NCBI GenBank assembly: GCA_021464245.1
Contig: JADCRB010000098.1
Span: 248,001 to 312,000, forward strand
Length of the DNA stretch: 64,000 nt
Origin: Carallia brachiata
Lineage: Eukaryota; Streptophyta; Magnoliopsida; Malpighiales; Rhizophoraceae
Reading direction: 5' to 3'
The translations under genes were made by a program, and so were the position numbers. This document shows, piece after piece, positions 12,538 to 24,348 of this stretch (positions are counted from its first letter, which is position 1; every line of letters begins with the position of its first letter). The notes beneath the pieces are model-generated. The model was not told the origin of the DNA. It made no database searches and saw nothing but the letters and a program-made list of their open reading frames with translations.

Positions 12538-14169
12538 CTTGGGATTTTGCTTTGTAAGGTGATTTCAAGATTCATGTACTTGGGTTTAGCGATGAATTGT
12601 GCTCGCAATTTATACGCGGTGGCAGCAGAAAAACATTGGATCCATAAATTGGTTTGCTTGAGGTCAACTATGAATTGTTGGAAATGACTCCAAATGTGTC
12701 CTACTCCATAAACTGTTTGAAATTTGTTTGTGCTTTAGTGCATTGTCTTTCGTATATAATTAATCATCATTAATGTATTAATCAGGATTAGTGGTTACGC
12801 CAAGTGGTTGTGAATGATCCTGGCAATAAGTTATCTTGATTTGAAATATTGCATTTCAACTTTCGATTTGGTCCGACTATGCTTAGAAATAGAACTTGAC
12901 TGCCGGCACTACAAGCCATTGAATTGGATTCCGAAGGGATACCAAACCGTTTGTTTTTTTCACATTGTCACAAAGGAAAATTTTAGATTCATAATTTTAT
13001 TAGGACAAATATTCAATTACGAACCCAAATATATAAATAAAGAGAAAAAAAAAATGGGGGAAAGTGAAAAGTGTATGGTTATGGACTTCAATTTTTTGAA
13101 CAGATAGAGAACAAGATAAAACATTTAAGAGACAAAAGGGGAAAATTAAAAATTTTAAACCCTATCTTTTTAGTAACAAAAAGTTTAGAAATATGAGAAA
13201 TATTTAGAATAACAAAATTTTGAAGCCAGCAAGATTATCAAATACATTAAAAACTAAATCTTTAACTACTAAATTTACCATTGTGGACATTTAAAGGCCT
13301 TTAACTAGGTTTCATTATCTTTGATAGAGGGAGCGAAGAGGGCCACAAAAAAAACAGTTGGGCTCAGGCATGGGTTCTTTTGACTTTGGGCCTGCCTTGT
13401 TCTCATGTAGCCCACTCCTTTCAAAGAAACGTCAAACGATTCTAACCAGCTTGCCGTCTGGCCCAAAGGAAGAGACGGGGGTTCCTCACTCCCTCTGCTC
13501 TCTTGCGCTTATGCCCTCCAAACAGATAGAAAAAAAAAAGAAAGCGAAGCCATTCGGGTTGGGTTTCGGACTCGGGTCATTGTTTGGAGTAGAGTAATAT
13601 AAGCCAAAAACCATCATGAAAAATAAGGATGCATTGTGTTTTCTTTTTTTTTTTGAGAGAAATAGAATGGTAGATGCTCTCATGTTCTCAGTTCTTTTCA
13701 AGGACTCCTACTCCTCTCAAGGCCTCCTGTTGGAATAGTTCATTTACTTCTTGAAGATATAAGTGATGTTACTTTATTTCGTGCTGTATTAGTATAACTT
13801 AAGTCTTTACCTTCTACAAAATAAAAGAAAAAACAAAGCCAAAAACCAGTTGACTGTTGGTCAAAGAGCGGAAAAGTTAATTTGAAAAAAATGATATTGA
13901 TAGGGTGAATTTTAGTATATTAATTAATATTTTAATTAAAATTAAAATTAATAAATTTAAAATAAAATAAAATTTATTTTTTTAATTATAAAAATTAATA
14001 TTTTTATTTTCAAAAATTTTAATTTTAATTTTACTGCGAAACATTAAAGTAGGATATATGTTAAAGTAGGATTTATATTAGTGCTCGTGTTGGGTGTTAA
14101 GGCTAGTAGCAGTAGTAGAAGAAACCAACGCCGCTTCCATTTTCCTTCTCCGCCCCCCAGATTCACTCT

Positions 14170-14170
<1 letters not shown>
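12538..14170. other. Divergent intergenic region upstream of NRPB3
   Basis: No exon is supported. This must contain the promoters of the small unknown gene (leftward) and NRPB3 (rightward). An AT-rich foldback occupies about 13900-14045. ORFs around 13360-13700 are short, in both strands, and lack recognisable similarity. Confidence 0.5.
13900..14045. repeat. AT-rich foldback element (MITE-like)
   Basis: The two halves are near reverse complements: the left arm reads gaattttagtatattaatta and continues with TTAATTAAAATT-type units, and the right arm mirrors it up to ttttactgcg. The same arrangement appears at about 56455-56640, and a weaker one at about 9262-9370, suggesting a small dispersed family. 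No target duplication was defined. Confidence 0.5.
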
Positions 14171-14224
<54 letters not shown>

Positions 14225-14283
14225 GGAGAGGGAGGGGAGGAGGGGGGGGGAGGAGGGAGGGAGGGGGAGGGAGGGAGGGGAGA

Positions 14284-14322
<39 letters not shown>
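14171..14322 (+). repeat. (GA)n and GA/GGA-rich purine tract immediately upstream of the NRPB3 start codon
   Basis: Pure GA dinucleotides occupy about 14171-14219 and 14288-14322, with G-rich purine sequence between them. The tract ends ten bases before the ATG at 14333, so it lies in the 5' leader or core promoter. GA repeats are known binding sites for plant BPC (BASIC PENTACYSTEINE) factors; a regulatory role here is inference. Confidence 0.9.
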
Positions 14323-14324
<2 letters not shown>

Positions 14325-14332
14325 GTGTGGGC

Positions 14333-17300
14333 ATGGAAGGGCTGTCGTACCAGCGGTTTCCGAGGATAAAAATCAGGGAGTTGAGAGACGATTATGCGAA
14401 GTTCGAGCTCCGAGACACCGACGCCTCCGTGGCCAATGCCTTCCGCCGCGTCATGATCGCCGAGGTCCCCACCATCGCCATCGACCTCGTCGAAATCGAG
14501 GTCAACTCCTCCGTCCTCAACGACGAGTTCATCGCCCACCGCCTCGGCCTCATCCCACTCACCAGTGACCGCGCCATGTCCATGCGCTTCTCCCGCGACT
14601 GCGACGCTTGCGACGGCGACGGCCAGTGCGAGTTCTGCTCTGTCGAGTTCCACCTCCGTGCCAAGTGCATGGACGACCAGACCCTCGACGTCACCAGCAA
14701 GGACTTGTACAGCTCCGACCACACTGTGGTTCCGGTCGACTTCTCAGATCCTTCCGATTTTGAGTCTTCCGAGCAGAGCAGGTAATTGGGGTTTTTTTTT
14801 CCGAGTAGCGATTCCTTGATATTGCGGCTGTTTTTAGGGCTTTTCTCAAATTAGGGTTTTTCTGGGGTTTTTCCTGTTTAGTTTAATTTATGAGAAACTG
14901 AGGGGCAATTGGCTAAAAGTTTGAATCTTTCTTACTCACAGGGGGATAATTATTGTGAAGCTACGAAAAGGGCAAGAGCTGAGACTGAGGGCAATAGCCA
15001 GAAAAGGGATTGGCAAGGATCACGCAAAGTGGTCTCCTGCTGCAACCGTCACTTTCATGTACGAACCAGAGATTCATATCAATGAAGATTTGATGGAAAC
15101 TTTGACACTTGAGGAAAAGCAACAATGGGTGGAAAGTAGCCCCACCAAAGTGTTTGACGTTGATCCTGTCACCCAACAGGTTACTTTTGGATTTCATATT
15201 TGCTCGATTTCCTTAGCTCACTGTCACTCAAAATTTCGTACGTGTTCCTTGCCTTTTTTTTCATGGATGTTTTGAATTTCCTACCTATGAATGTGTTACA
15301 TGATGCTATTGGGCCATTGTAGAGTTTTCTGTCTTTAGTTTTATAGGTTGAACTGCTTCAAATTGAGGTGTAGGCGCGTAGCTAAAGGGATATTTTATTT
15401 TTTTTACCTTCACATATATATGCCTTTCTGTGCCCTTTCTATGAGAAGGAAGAAGGGGAAGTTGTATGCTGTTTAGTAGTGACAAGCTTGTCCTAATTAG
15501 AAACAGATGAACACGAATGTCTTCACAGCAAGAGTGGGTCATTTATCATAAAGCTAAAGAAGAGTGTTAGCCCAACATTTATGGGTTTAAGTTTTATGTT
15601 GGAGTAGCCTTACAGAACTCTTTAAAGGTTTTTGTCCTCCAGAGATTTGAAATTCTAATTGTAACTTCCTAGTATATTTGTCACAGACTATATGCCAATG
15701 CTTTATTCTTTCTGAATCCCTACATGGGTGTTTGTCTTCTTGCTTCTTCCATATTAAGGGATTCAAATCTGTAGGGGTTTTCATAATGGAAGAGGGTGGA
15801 ATGTAGAGGATGTCCACAGTTGCTCCTTCATGCAGTGTTTTTGCCTTGTCTGTGCACAGTGATGGAGGTTTTGATTGAAAATGCGTGAGTTCGTGCATGA
15901 ACTAGCGTGCATATCTGCATGTGCATTAGTGGTGGTGCACATGCATGCCCAATGGTTGATTACGTTGCATCCTCTTGATATTTTCCTTGTCTGTACTGCA
16001 GTATGATCCCATGCCTTGGAACCTGATATAGTGTCTCATAACAAGTATTTCGATGGTGGACAGATGTTTCATGTGGAAGGATAAATTATGTAAAAGTCTT
16101 ATGCTGTGCAACTATGCATACTAGGCAGATTATGCGTGATAGGTTGGAGCCTATGACTGCTCACATATACTTGAATTGCTTCAGCAGTGTGGATCTTGAA
16201 ACGTGGCATTTTTGCATTTGGACTTGTTTTAGGACAATCATCCATATTAAGGCTGGCGTTCAATTAAACTTTTGCTGATAATTTTGAGTATGCAGTGAAC
16301 ATATTCTGTGAAAGTCATGCTTTGAGAATGCGGGCCATTGCAAATATAGGATTGTTCAAAAAGAACCCCCTTTTTGATTGAGGCTGGTTTACTATTCATT
16401 TGCTGCCTTTTCTAGTTCTCTTGTAAAAATATTTTTGTCTTCTTTTCCTTCAACTTATGTTGACGGAATCACTGATTTTGGTGCATGTATGAAATGACTG
16501 TCTAGATAACTGGGAGATGATGTGCTTTTTGAATTGTTCAATCCATAGCATGCATTGAATTGCCAGGTAAGGAAAATTTTCCCATCTTTGCGGTGCAGGT
16601 GGTTGCTAACACTCCTTAGCTCTTAGGACAGACATCACTAATAGTGTTCGGTTGTCGTGTTTTTTCCTCAGTCATCCAAATCAGAATTTTATTTGATGCA
16701 ATCTCATACAGCGCAACATTAAGGATTCTCAGTAGCTCGGCCAGTTTCATTTTTTTGTTTTTGTTTTTTTTTTTTTTGGGGGGGGGGGGGGGGTGTAGTT
16801 TTCTTGTATATGTGTTGAAATTTGTTGCACGGTTCCAATCAGGGGTGTCCCACATGGCTGATAATGTTATGATTTAACTAATACACTTTCTATGAAGCAA
16901 TCAGGGGCCATAAATTAGACACACAATATACTTGTGAATTATACTATGCTCAATTGTGTTGAAAGGTTTATTTTAGCTGGTCAAGTATGGAGGTTATTTC
17001 TCTTCACAGAGTCGTTATTTTTTGCTCTGCAGTCTGTCCTCTTGAATAATTATACTTATTTTCCTTGCAATACACTATAGGTAAAAGTGGCCGACCCTGA
17101 ATTGTATACCTATGACGATGAAGTCATCAAGAAAGCAGAAGCGATGGGCAAGCCGGGGCTTGTGGAGATCCATGCTAAGGAAGACAATTTTATATTCACT
17201 GTTGAATCTACTGGTGCAATTAAAGCTTCGCAGTTGGTGCTCAATGCGATAGAAGTCCTGAAACAGAAGCTGGATGCAGTTCGCCTATCTGAGGATACAG

Positions 17301-17353
17301 TTGAGGCCGATGACCAATTTGGTGAGCTGGGTGCTCATATGCGTGGAGGATGA
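14333..17353 (+). CDS. NRPB3: DNA-directed RNA polymerase II subunit 3 (NRPB3)
   Basis: Three exons: 14333-14781, 14942-15179 and 17081-17353, giving 319 residues, the length of Arabidopsis NRPB3. It is the alpha-like subunit that pairs with NRPB11 in assembling Pol II; in plants it also serves Pol IV and V. Residues 8-50 are the first half of the alpha-type dimerisation domain (REL...[28 protein letters not shown]). The insert domain carries the zinc-binding cysteines in [13 protein letters not shown] near residue 90. The second dimerisation half lies in exon 3 ([24 protein letters not shown]). The acidic tail ends in [15 protein letters not shown] sequence. The start codon fits the family's [17 protein letters not shown] beginning. 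The frame is open upstream through the GA tract but without an ATG, so no longer form is proposed. Confidence 0.97.
15180..17080 (+). other. Long NRPB3 intron 2
   Basis: This is a 1.9 kb GT-AG intron (donor after CAACAG, acceptor TACACTATAG). ORFs inside it are short and unrecognised. It contains the T14G16 tract at 16764-16793. I see no nested gene. Confidence 0.85.
16764..16793 (+). repeat. T14-G16 homopolymer pair in NRPB3 intron 2
   Basis: Fourteen T are followed directly by sixteen G, then TGTAG. The T side has further T-runs before it. G-runs this long are rare in plant introns and error-prone in sequencing. Confidence 0.85.
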
Positions 17354-17821
17354 CGTGTTCTGCAATAAGGACTGACCATTTGATCTTCGGCCTATGGGAT
17401 GAGAGTTCCTTCCACCACTTTTGCTCTACCTTTTATTGTCTGCTAATTGTTTTAGTACTTGTGGGTTGTGGGCTTCTCAAAACTTTGTAGAACACCACGA
17501 CATATTAAACTCACCAACCGAAGAGTCAATGGAACGTTGCCTATTTAGCATGTAGGTGCTTCGTCTTTGTAAATTTACCATGCTGAAAATATTTAGCTTT
17601 GCTAATTGTTGGATATTAATTGTGGACTGTAACTCTTGTATGTGATCGTGGAAACACAACATTATAGGATAGATTTTGGGTTTTTTTTTTTATGGTTTTT
17701 TTAAGGGATTCATTGGTCTACGAACTACAAAATCGGGTAATTTTCATTATCATAATTCTCACATCTTATTTTACAGGATTAGAACTTAAAATTTTTAGAA
17801 TATAATTTTGAGTTCTAGTCA

Positions 17822-17880
17822 TTGTGGTGTCTTCCTTTTTTTTTTTTTTTTTTTTTTGGGTCTAATGTTGTGGTGTCTTC
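17822..17880 (-). mobile_element. Poly(A) micro-insertion with 13-bp duplication
   Basis: The repeat ttgtggtgtcttc occurs at 17822-17834 and 17868-17880. The 33-nt insert on the minus strand is cattagaccc, then 22 A and one G. Leader, tail and exact duplication make this one of the clearest examples. Confidence 0.75.
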
Positions 17881-17893
17881 TAAAGGACTAGAC

Positions 17894-17942
17894 GTCAACG
17901 TTTCTTTTTTTTTTTTTCTTGATCTGGAAGTCAGCGTTTCTT
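17894..17942 (-). mobile_element. Older poly(A) micro-insertion next to the previous one
   Basis: The repeat gtcaRcgtttctt occurs at 17894-17906 and 17930-17942 with one mismatch. The insert on the minus strand is ttccagatcaag plus an A-run. Unlike most, the base before the A-run is G. It lies 13 bp from the preceding insertion. Confidence 0.6.
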
Positions 17943-18109
17943 GTTTGGCCTAACGGAACTGCAATGCAGTGATAATGAACAAAGACAGGTGAGGGCCAGG
18001 CCGGAGATTAGAACCTTTGTAGTTGGCAGCCAATTAAGTAAAGCTGAATAGAAGTCTGCAGTTCTTTTTCTTTTATGGGTCAAAGTGAAGGTTTTACCGC
18101 CGTGTTATA

Positions 18110-18760
18110 TTAGGTACTCGCAATTAATTTAGGCCAGCTAATGTCTATTACATCTTGCCATAATAGATTTCTAACTTCTTGTGGAGTTTCATGCAACACA
18201 TAGAGCCCCATTGGCTTAGAGAAAGCTAGACGAGCTAGTGAGTCAACAACACTATTTGTCTCTCTATATATGTGGGTAAATGTTACCTCTCAATTCCTTA
18301 TAATCAGCTCTTGGCATCCCTTAATCAAATTGGCATATTGATGAGCTGCATTCACCCCATCTGTAAGGCATTTTAATACCTATTGCGAATCTAGCTCGAA
18401 CCCTATCTTGCTGAAGCCAAATGTCCAAGCTAAGTCCAAAGCCGAATAAACTCCCCATAGCTCTGCTAAGAATGCCATGCATACACCCATGTTATGGACA
18501 AACCCCATCACCCAGCCACCCGTAGAATCTCGAAAAACTCCACCTGCTAACGCAACACTCGGATTACCCCAGGAAATCCCGTCTGTATTTACTTTAATCC
18601 AATCCCCTGTTGATGGGGTCCAACCCACCAATTGCATGCATCTTGGTGGAGGATTTGACCTTGTGCCCTCCTCAAGCTTTGCTTTAGCAAATTCCCTACA
18701 AGTCTTCACAACAAAGCCCACTGGGTATTTCCTTAGAAGTCCGCATTTCTATGTGCAATG
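18110..18760 (-). pseudogene. Degenerate LINE-type RNase H domain fragment
   Basis: The minus strand encodes WIKVNTDG, GGVFRDSTGGWVMGF, AELWGVYSALDLAW and FELDSQ. After in-frame TAG and TGA stops it continues with TFTHIYRETNSVVDSLARLAF and ends at TAA (18110-18112). This order (DG start, AE.W...AL.LA, E.DS, then H..RE.N..AD.LA) is the RNase H domain found at the end of plant non-LTR retrotransposon ORF2 proteins and in many free-standing fragments. The catalytic aspartate of the VNTDG motif remains. The upstream reverse transcriptase is absent and the frame is broken, so it is dead. No flanking duplication was found for this piece. Confidence 0.8.
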
Positions 18761-19508
18761 TAGGTTGTTCACCAGCGTGGGCATCCTTCTGGTTTGACCC
18801 AAAAAAGGATGGGTTTCGGGTGAACCCAGCTTTACCCCCATAAATTGGGCTACAGTTTCTTTTTTTTTTTTTTGGGTCGGCCATGGCAAGATTTTCAGCT
18901 TAAATATATGAACCACGCCAGGCTAGAGCAGAATTGGCCTGAAATTGACCCCTCAAACCTGGCAACATTTTACAATCAACTTGACTATTAAATTTTATCT
19001 TTGATTCAAAGGGGTTGAAAACATTTTTCCAGCTTGTTTCCACCAGCCGTGGCTGTATTGTCATAACCAACAGTTTGCACCAAATTTAATATCGCTTTGC
19101 TGCTCGTGACATATGTCTCTGTTGTCCTACCTTTTGTGATACTGCTACTGCGTGACTATGGTTTTCTGTTGGGCAATCACAATCAGATATTCCTAACTGG
19201 TGTGTACTACAAAAGGGTCACGGGCTGCAAGTTTTGTGATTGAGAAATATGGATCGATGATCCTCCTAGTACCCCCCAGCAGGAAATGGCCTAAAGCAGC
19301 ACAATCGAAAAATACCAGTGGACAGTCCACTGTTAAAACTATTCCCATCCCAGAAATTTTGGAATCATGACAAAAGTTTTAATTGTCTTTGTCACCGCAA
19401 CTTTGTATCCTTGTGACATTGGCCTATTATGGAATTTAAGAACAGCAGGGAGAAAGAACATGTTTTGGTATATTTGATGATTATGCACTGCTTCTATAGG
19501 TGCAAATT

Positions 19509-19541
19509 TGATATAGAACAAAAAAAAAAAAATGATATGGA
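19509..19541 (+). mobile_element. Weak candidate poly(A) micro-insertion
   Basis: The nonamer tgatatRga (one mismatch) flanks a short ac leader and 13 A. It is consistent with the series, but the duplication is short and imperfect. Confidence 0.3.
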
Positions 19542-22500
19542 CAAAAATTTAGCCAAAAATACGGAAAATTTATACTTTTTGTTTTTTTGGGGGGAAGGGG
19601 GGGGGGTTGTGTTGGGGTTTGAACAGAAAAAAACAAGATGACATGTCAAATCAGTTAGAATTGAGGTTTTAAGGCTTCTAACCTGGATTTTTGTGTTTCT
19701 CTATATTTTTTACTGTCTCTTGTATCATTGTGTCAAAATTATGCGGAGTTAGTCAACAATATCTTTAATTGACATATTTTCTTTTTTTTCTTTTAATTAT
19801 TATTTTATACCCTTCATTCCCCGTTAATGATGATTATTTCCTAGTTATTTGCTCATATTTTAAATATGTAAGGAATGCTAATGGTGGCTTAATATAATTT
19901 GTTTTGTTCTAATTTTTTTATTTCTTCTCTAAACGTATATATATGTGTGCATCATGGACCATACCACGGTAAGATGCTATGCTCACAATTAATATTCGGT
20001 AAAATATGTCCCCTGTTAAATATTAATCTCATGTTAATTTGCGTTCAACTTTCTGGTCTGACAAAGAATTCCCTGGCCTTTTGGGATTGGGATTGGGCCA
20101 CCCTACCCTGCCAAAAGATAGGCCAAATTTTTGTCTGAGAGAGCAGACATGCGTGCAGAATAGCAACCAAATGCTTTTCCTGCCTCTCTCTTTATGACCA
20201 CTCATGTAATTGGTATTCTTGAAGCATTAAAACCAACTTGCGTGGCCTAAAGCTATAAATTTCTACCTGAAACCAACCAAATTGGCTTATAACATACAAT
20301 GTTCCACCTCCTAATGAAGAATATAGTAACGGAGCCATCTACACAATTAATTTGAGCCACCTTAGGACCACCAACCCACAACGCTGGCATTACAATTATC
20401 TCTCTATTGAATGCAAGCTGTCTACTTCCCATCTAATAGTTTGCCTCTATGTACGAGAGGCTATAGGTATGGAAGAAATTCGCAATTTGGTGTCATTGAA
20501 GTATATTCAATAATGTCCCATAGAGACAGTGGAATGACAGGTTTAAATGAATTTCTAATTTTCTACCGTGTACGGGACCACAACTTTCCAGAGTTGTTAA
20601 ATAACCCAAAATGGACATGATTACATGAACAACTTTAGAAGAATTCATTTAGTAAGTTTTAGATGGATTTGTTCAAAGGGTAATAAATTCCAGCCCAATT
20701 ATGATGTTGTTAGTTGTTAACTCATGATCATGAATAATAGTCCAATCCAATCTAATCCAAGGAAAGGCATATTGGTTTTTTTTCTTTCGTATATTGAACT
20801 AAAAAATTCGCTAGACCTGGCCAAGAGTCTAGTTTTGGTGATGCATGCTTTTAGAATTGCATGAAGCAAAATTGGCTTCAGTTTAATTCTAGCAAATATG
20901 ACTATAGGATATGGGGAAACTTAAGTTTCATCGTACTTAATTTGTTCCAAGTTGAAAAAATGATAATGAAAGGATTTGAGGGAGTAAATAAAGTTCTTCT
21001 CCAGTTTATCCCAAAAAGAAAAAAAAAAAAAAAGAAAAGAAAAGTTCATATTCATAAATTGGACCATAAATTCTCCTTATCTTCTTTGGCACAGATGGCT
21101 TGATTGAGTAGCAGATAATAATATCATGGGTTTCCCTTCACATGAATTGCAACGTTCACAACTAGATTGAATCATTGAATTGCAATTGGGTTTGAATTTT
21201 TGGCCTTACATGAGGTGTTGAACTATTGGAAACAAGTCTTTCTGGCACATTGGATGCCCTTGGTGTACAATTCAACAGAAGTGATAAAATCGGAAGAAGA
21301 AAGCTAGCTAGCTCAATTACTTGACTCACGCAAGTGTGCAATGTAAAGAAGTTGACAGTAGCTTTTGGGGCCTTTGTTCTGATCCTCTGGAGGGCCATAG
21401 CTTTCAGAAGCCAGAACTGCTACCTGGGACCATTTGGATACAATCACATAATGGATAGTCCCAGGGAGCTTGAAAGACATAAATAAGTAGTTTTTGTCTT
21501 TTTTTCTCTAGCTAATAGGAATAATGGATGCAACAAACTGAGGACGCAGAACCTTCCAACCTTAAATGCTTACAATTGTAATTAAATGATAAGGTTTTCA
21601 TAAAGAGAAATACTAGGTAGTACATTTAGGTAGCAAAAAGTGATATAAGTCGTTAGTTAATTGAAATTTGAAAAAAAAATTAGATAAACTGTTAGATATT
21701 ATTGGATTAACTGCGTAATTACTTTATTTTTACCTAAAATTGAGTGCATAGTAAAATTCTTTAAAAAAACACTCGTTTTATGATGCTGCAAACAACTTCT
21801 TATTGCTGCAATTGCTGTACACAGTACATCGTTGTCTTGCTTGCAATAACTACCCGAGTTAACGGTAGCCTCATCCACCCACAAAAGCCTCATATCTCCA
21901 AGCGAAAACACCTTGTGTAATAGTAGTTAAGAGAAAAGCATTTCAACCGGGTGGTTAATTGATTTGAGTTTCCTGGGGTCCTATATGACTTAGAGCAATG
22001 ACCGGGATTCTTTGGAATGATATTTTAGTACACTGCAAGCACTTGCCTCAAATCATGAACTGAGTTTGTGTGGTAAGACCACAAATCTCCATTTAGAGAG
22101 GAGACCATTGTGTTAAGGAAATAAATGATCGATTTTGTGCAAACTCTGAATCCACAATCATTATGCCATTGCCTACCATAAAAAAAAGACAAAAATCATT
22201 GTGTCGTTGCAAAACTGTATCCTGCTCCCATTATGATGGGTATAATAGGCAGGTTATAAATTTGCAAAACACTTTTTTGTTCTATTTTGTTGATAAGGTA
22301 TCTTTTTGCATTTAATGAAGAAAAACATAAATCAATCTAACACATCAATTTCGTTAAGTAAAGCCTGCTGTTACCCATCAAATGCATATAATACCCAGCT
22401 TGTAACCATGCACTCAAAAAACCCCAATCAGAAGATGTACTAGATACTGGATAGCCTGCTTCAATCACGAAAGACCCAGATAAAAAATCTTGGGGGAAAA

Positions 22501-22941
22501 TCAAGTTCTAAAGCTTTGAAAAAAAAAGAAAAGAAAAATTCAACTTTTTTGGTTTGGTCCAAGGTAACAATGCAGACCCCTGACACTATTTACTTTCATG
22601 ATGACTAAGCTACAAGACATTCATTTCAGAGATAATTTATTTACAGCTTTACTGGTTATAGAAAGTAAACAAATGCACCAAGATATTTAGTGGGAAACAT
22701 TACTTTTGGATTCACAACATTTTGGTAAAGTTTTGGGGGAGAACATATACATATATATGTAAGATAAAAGGCAAGAAATGCAGAGCTTCTCCGATGCTTT
22801 TGATGAATTTTTGTTTCTATTCCCAATATGTAACCAACGCCGGCAGGACACTGGTTTGGACGTTAGCTGGGCAAAGAAGGCTATGCGTACGCTTATATCC
22901 ATATGGTCCTAATTTTTTTGTCTTTGGAATGTCCAGCTGTC

Positions 22942-22987
22942 AAGCAAGAAAGACCGGTATGTCAAAAAAAAAAGCAAGAAAGACCGG
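22942..22987 (+). mobile_element. Poly(A) micro-insertion with 16-bp duplication
   Basis: The repeat aagcaagaaagaccgg occurs at 22942-22957 and 22972-22987. The 14-nt insert between is tatgtc plus A8. The duplication is exact and of mixed composition, so chance is very unlikely. Confidence 0.75.
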
Positions 22988-24221
22988 AAGAGAAATTACA
23001 GAAGCTTTTGGTCCAAATTGTGGATTTATTGTGATTCATTGATGCAACAATAACGAGGGAAGACCCCGTTACAAGAAAGTTTTAATATTTATTTTCTTGC
23101 TTTTAGCAGGACAAGCCACTGCCTACCTTTTTTTTTTTTCAATAAAAACAAATTATTGTAAATATATTGATTATTAAATTTTTAGATAAAGGTCAGCATA
23201 TCTATCGTTGTTATACATTTTTTGTTCACCTCTAAAGAGACAGGTCTATAATTCAAGTATCAGTAGTGTCGAGCGTGGTTTCACCACTAGAAGTTACAAT
23301 GATTGTCGAGTCTACTCTCAATCACTACTTATATTCAAAGGAGTTCTTAGTATATGCTAGGGGAGAGCGCCAACGCCGAGACTTGAACATAAATTGTCAA
23401 CATAATAACATGTCGACATATTACCAATCTACTACTTTGAGTGGTAGTCACTAGATACTTAGATATGTTAATTTTTTGTCCTTTATGTCATTTGACAGTA
23501 TTATTCAACAATTTTTTTTGATATAAAAGAAATTCATTTCATTAATATTCTTTAATGTAGTACATAAGACCGACTCTGAGATGTCGGAAATACCTGCATA
23601 AAACAGAAGAGAAACACGACTCTAAACGCTTACAATTCATAAAATCAAACTGACATTTCATAAGATAGATATACAACTCGTTAAAATATAATTCTCTTTT
23701 AAAGATACAAATCAATTAGTGACTAAATCTAATAATTACAAATAATTAATTAAATCTAATACAACTAAACGAATCTGTCCATTACAAAAAAAAAAAATGC
23801 ATCATAACAAACTTGTGACAGAAAACAATGAAATATTACTAACATCAATTTCTAAAACTAAACTAGGTACAGCAAGTAAAAAATCTAAGCACCCATTAAA
23901 AACATTAGCAATTGGGCTCTTCCTAAAAAACACATTCTACAATTATTGGGGGAGAGGGACAGACTGACTTCATGATCTTTGGACCTTGAGAGTTGAGAGA
24001 GCAAGCTGTTTTCCTCTGAAAAAAAAAACACACATGGACTTCTCTCTCTCTCTCATCCTGTCTCTCTCTGTCTCTCGTGAATCATGAGTAAGAGTACTAC
24101 TAGGCACGCATCATCTATCATCAATACCCTACCAACCTGAGAGTGGAGAGTGAAAAAGGGAAGCAAAGACATCTTCCCCATCATATAAAAGATATAGTCT
24201 CCCAATGTCAAAAATCTCCCG

Positions 24222-24348
24222 CCATACTTTTCATATATTGACCAATGACTCCCTAGAATCGCCTTTGAGAATGAAAAATTGGAATTTAAATTTAATCAAA
24301 GCTACTTACAAAAAAAAAAAAAAACTCTCACCATACTTTTCACATATT
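24222..24348 (+). mobile_element. A-tailed insertion of about 90 nt with 18-bp imperfect duplication
   Basis: The repeat ccatacttttcaYatatt occurs at 24222-24239 and 24331-24348 with one mismatch. The insert ends in gctacttac, then about 14 A and ctctca. It is longer and older than the micro-insertions. The six bases after the A-run are not explained by simple retroposition. Confidence 0.5.

Larger units (their letters stand above)
17354..18109. other. NRPB3 3' region and start of the large intergenic interval
   Basis: The NRPB3 3' untranslated region probably ends before about 17700. Beyond it lie two adjacent poly(A) micro-insertions (17822-17942) and then the 3' end of a LINE relic. No gene was seen. 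Confidence 0.55.

Noticed and set aside
14044..14722. Long minus-strand ORFs across the GA tract and NRPB3 exon 1
   Set aside because: They are antisense to a clear NRPB3 exon; their Ser-Leu repeats are simply the CT dinucleotide read as codons.
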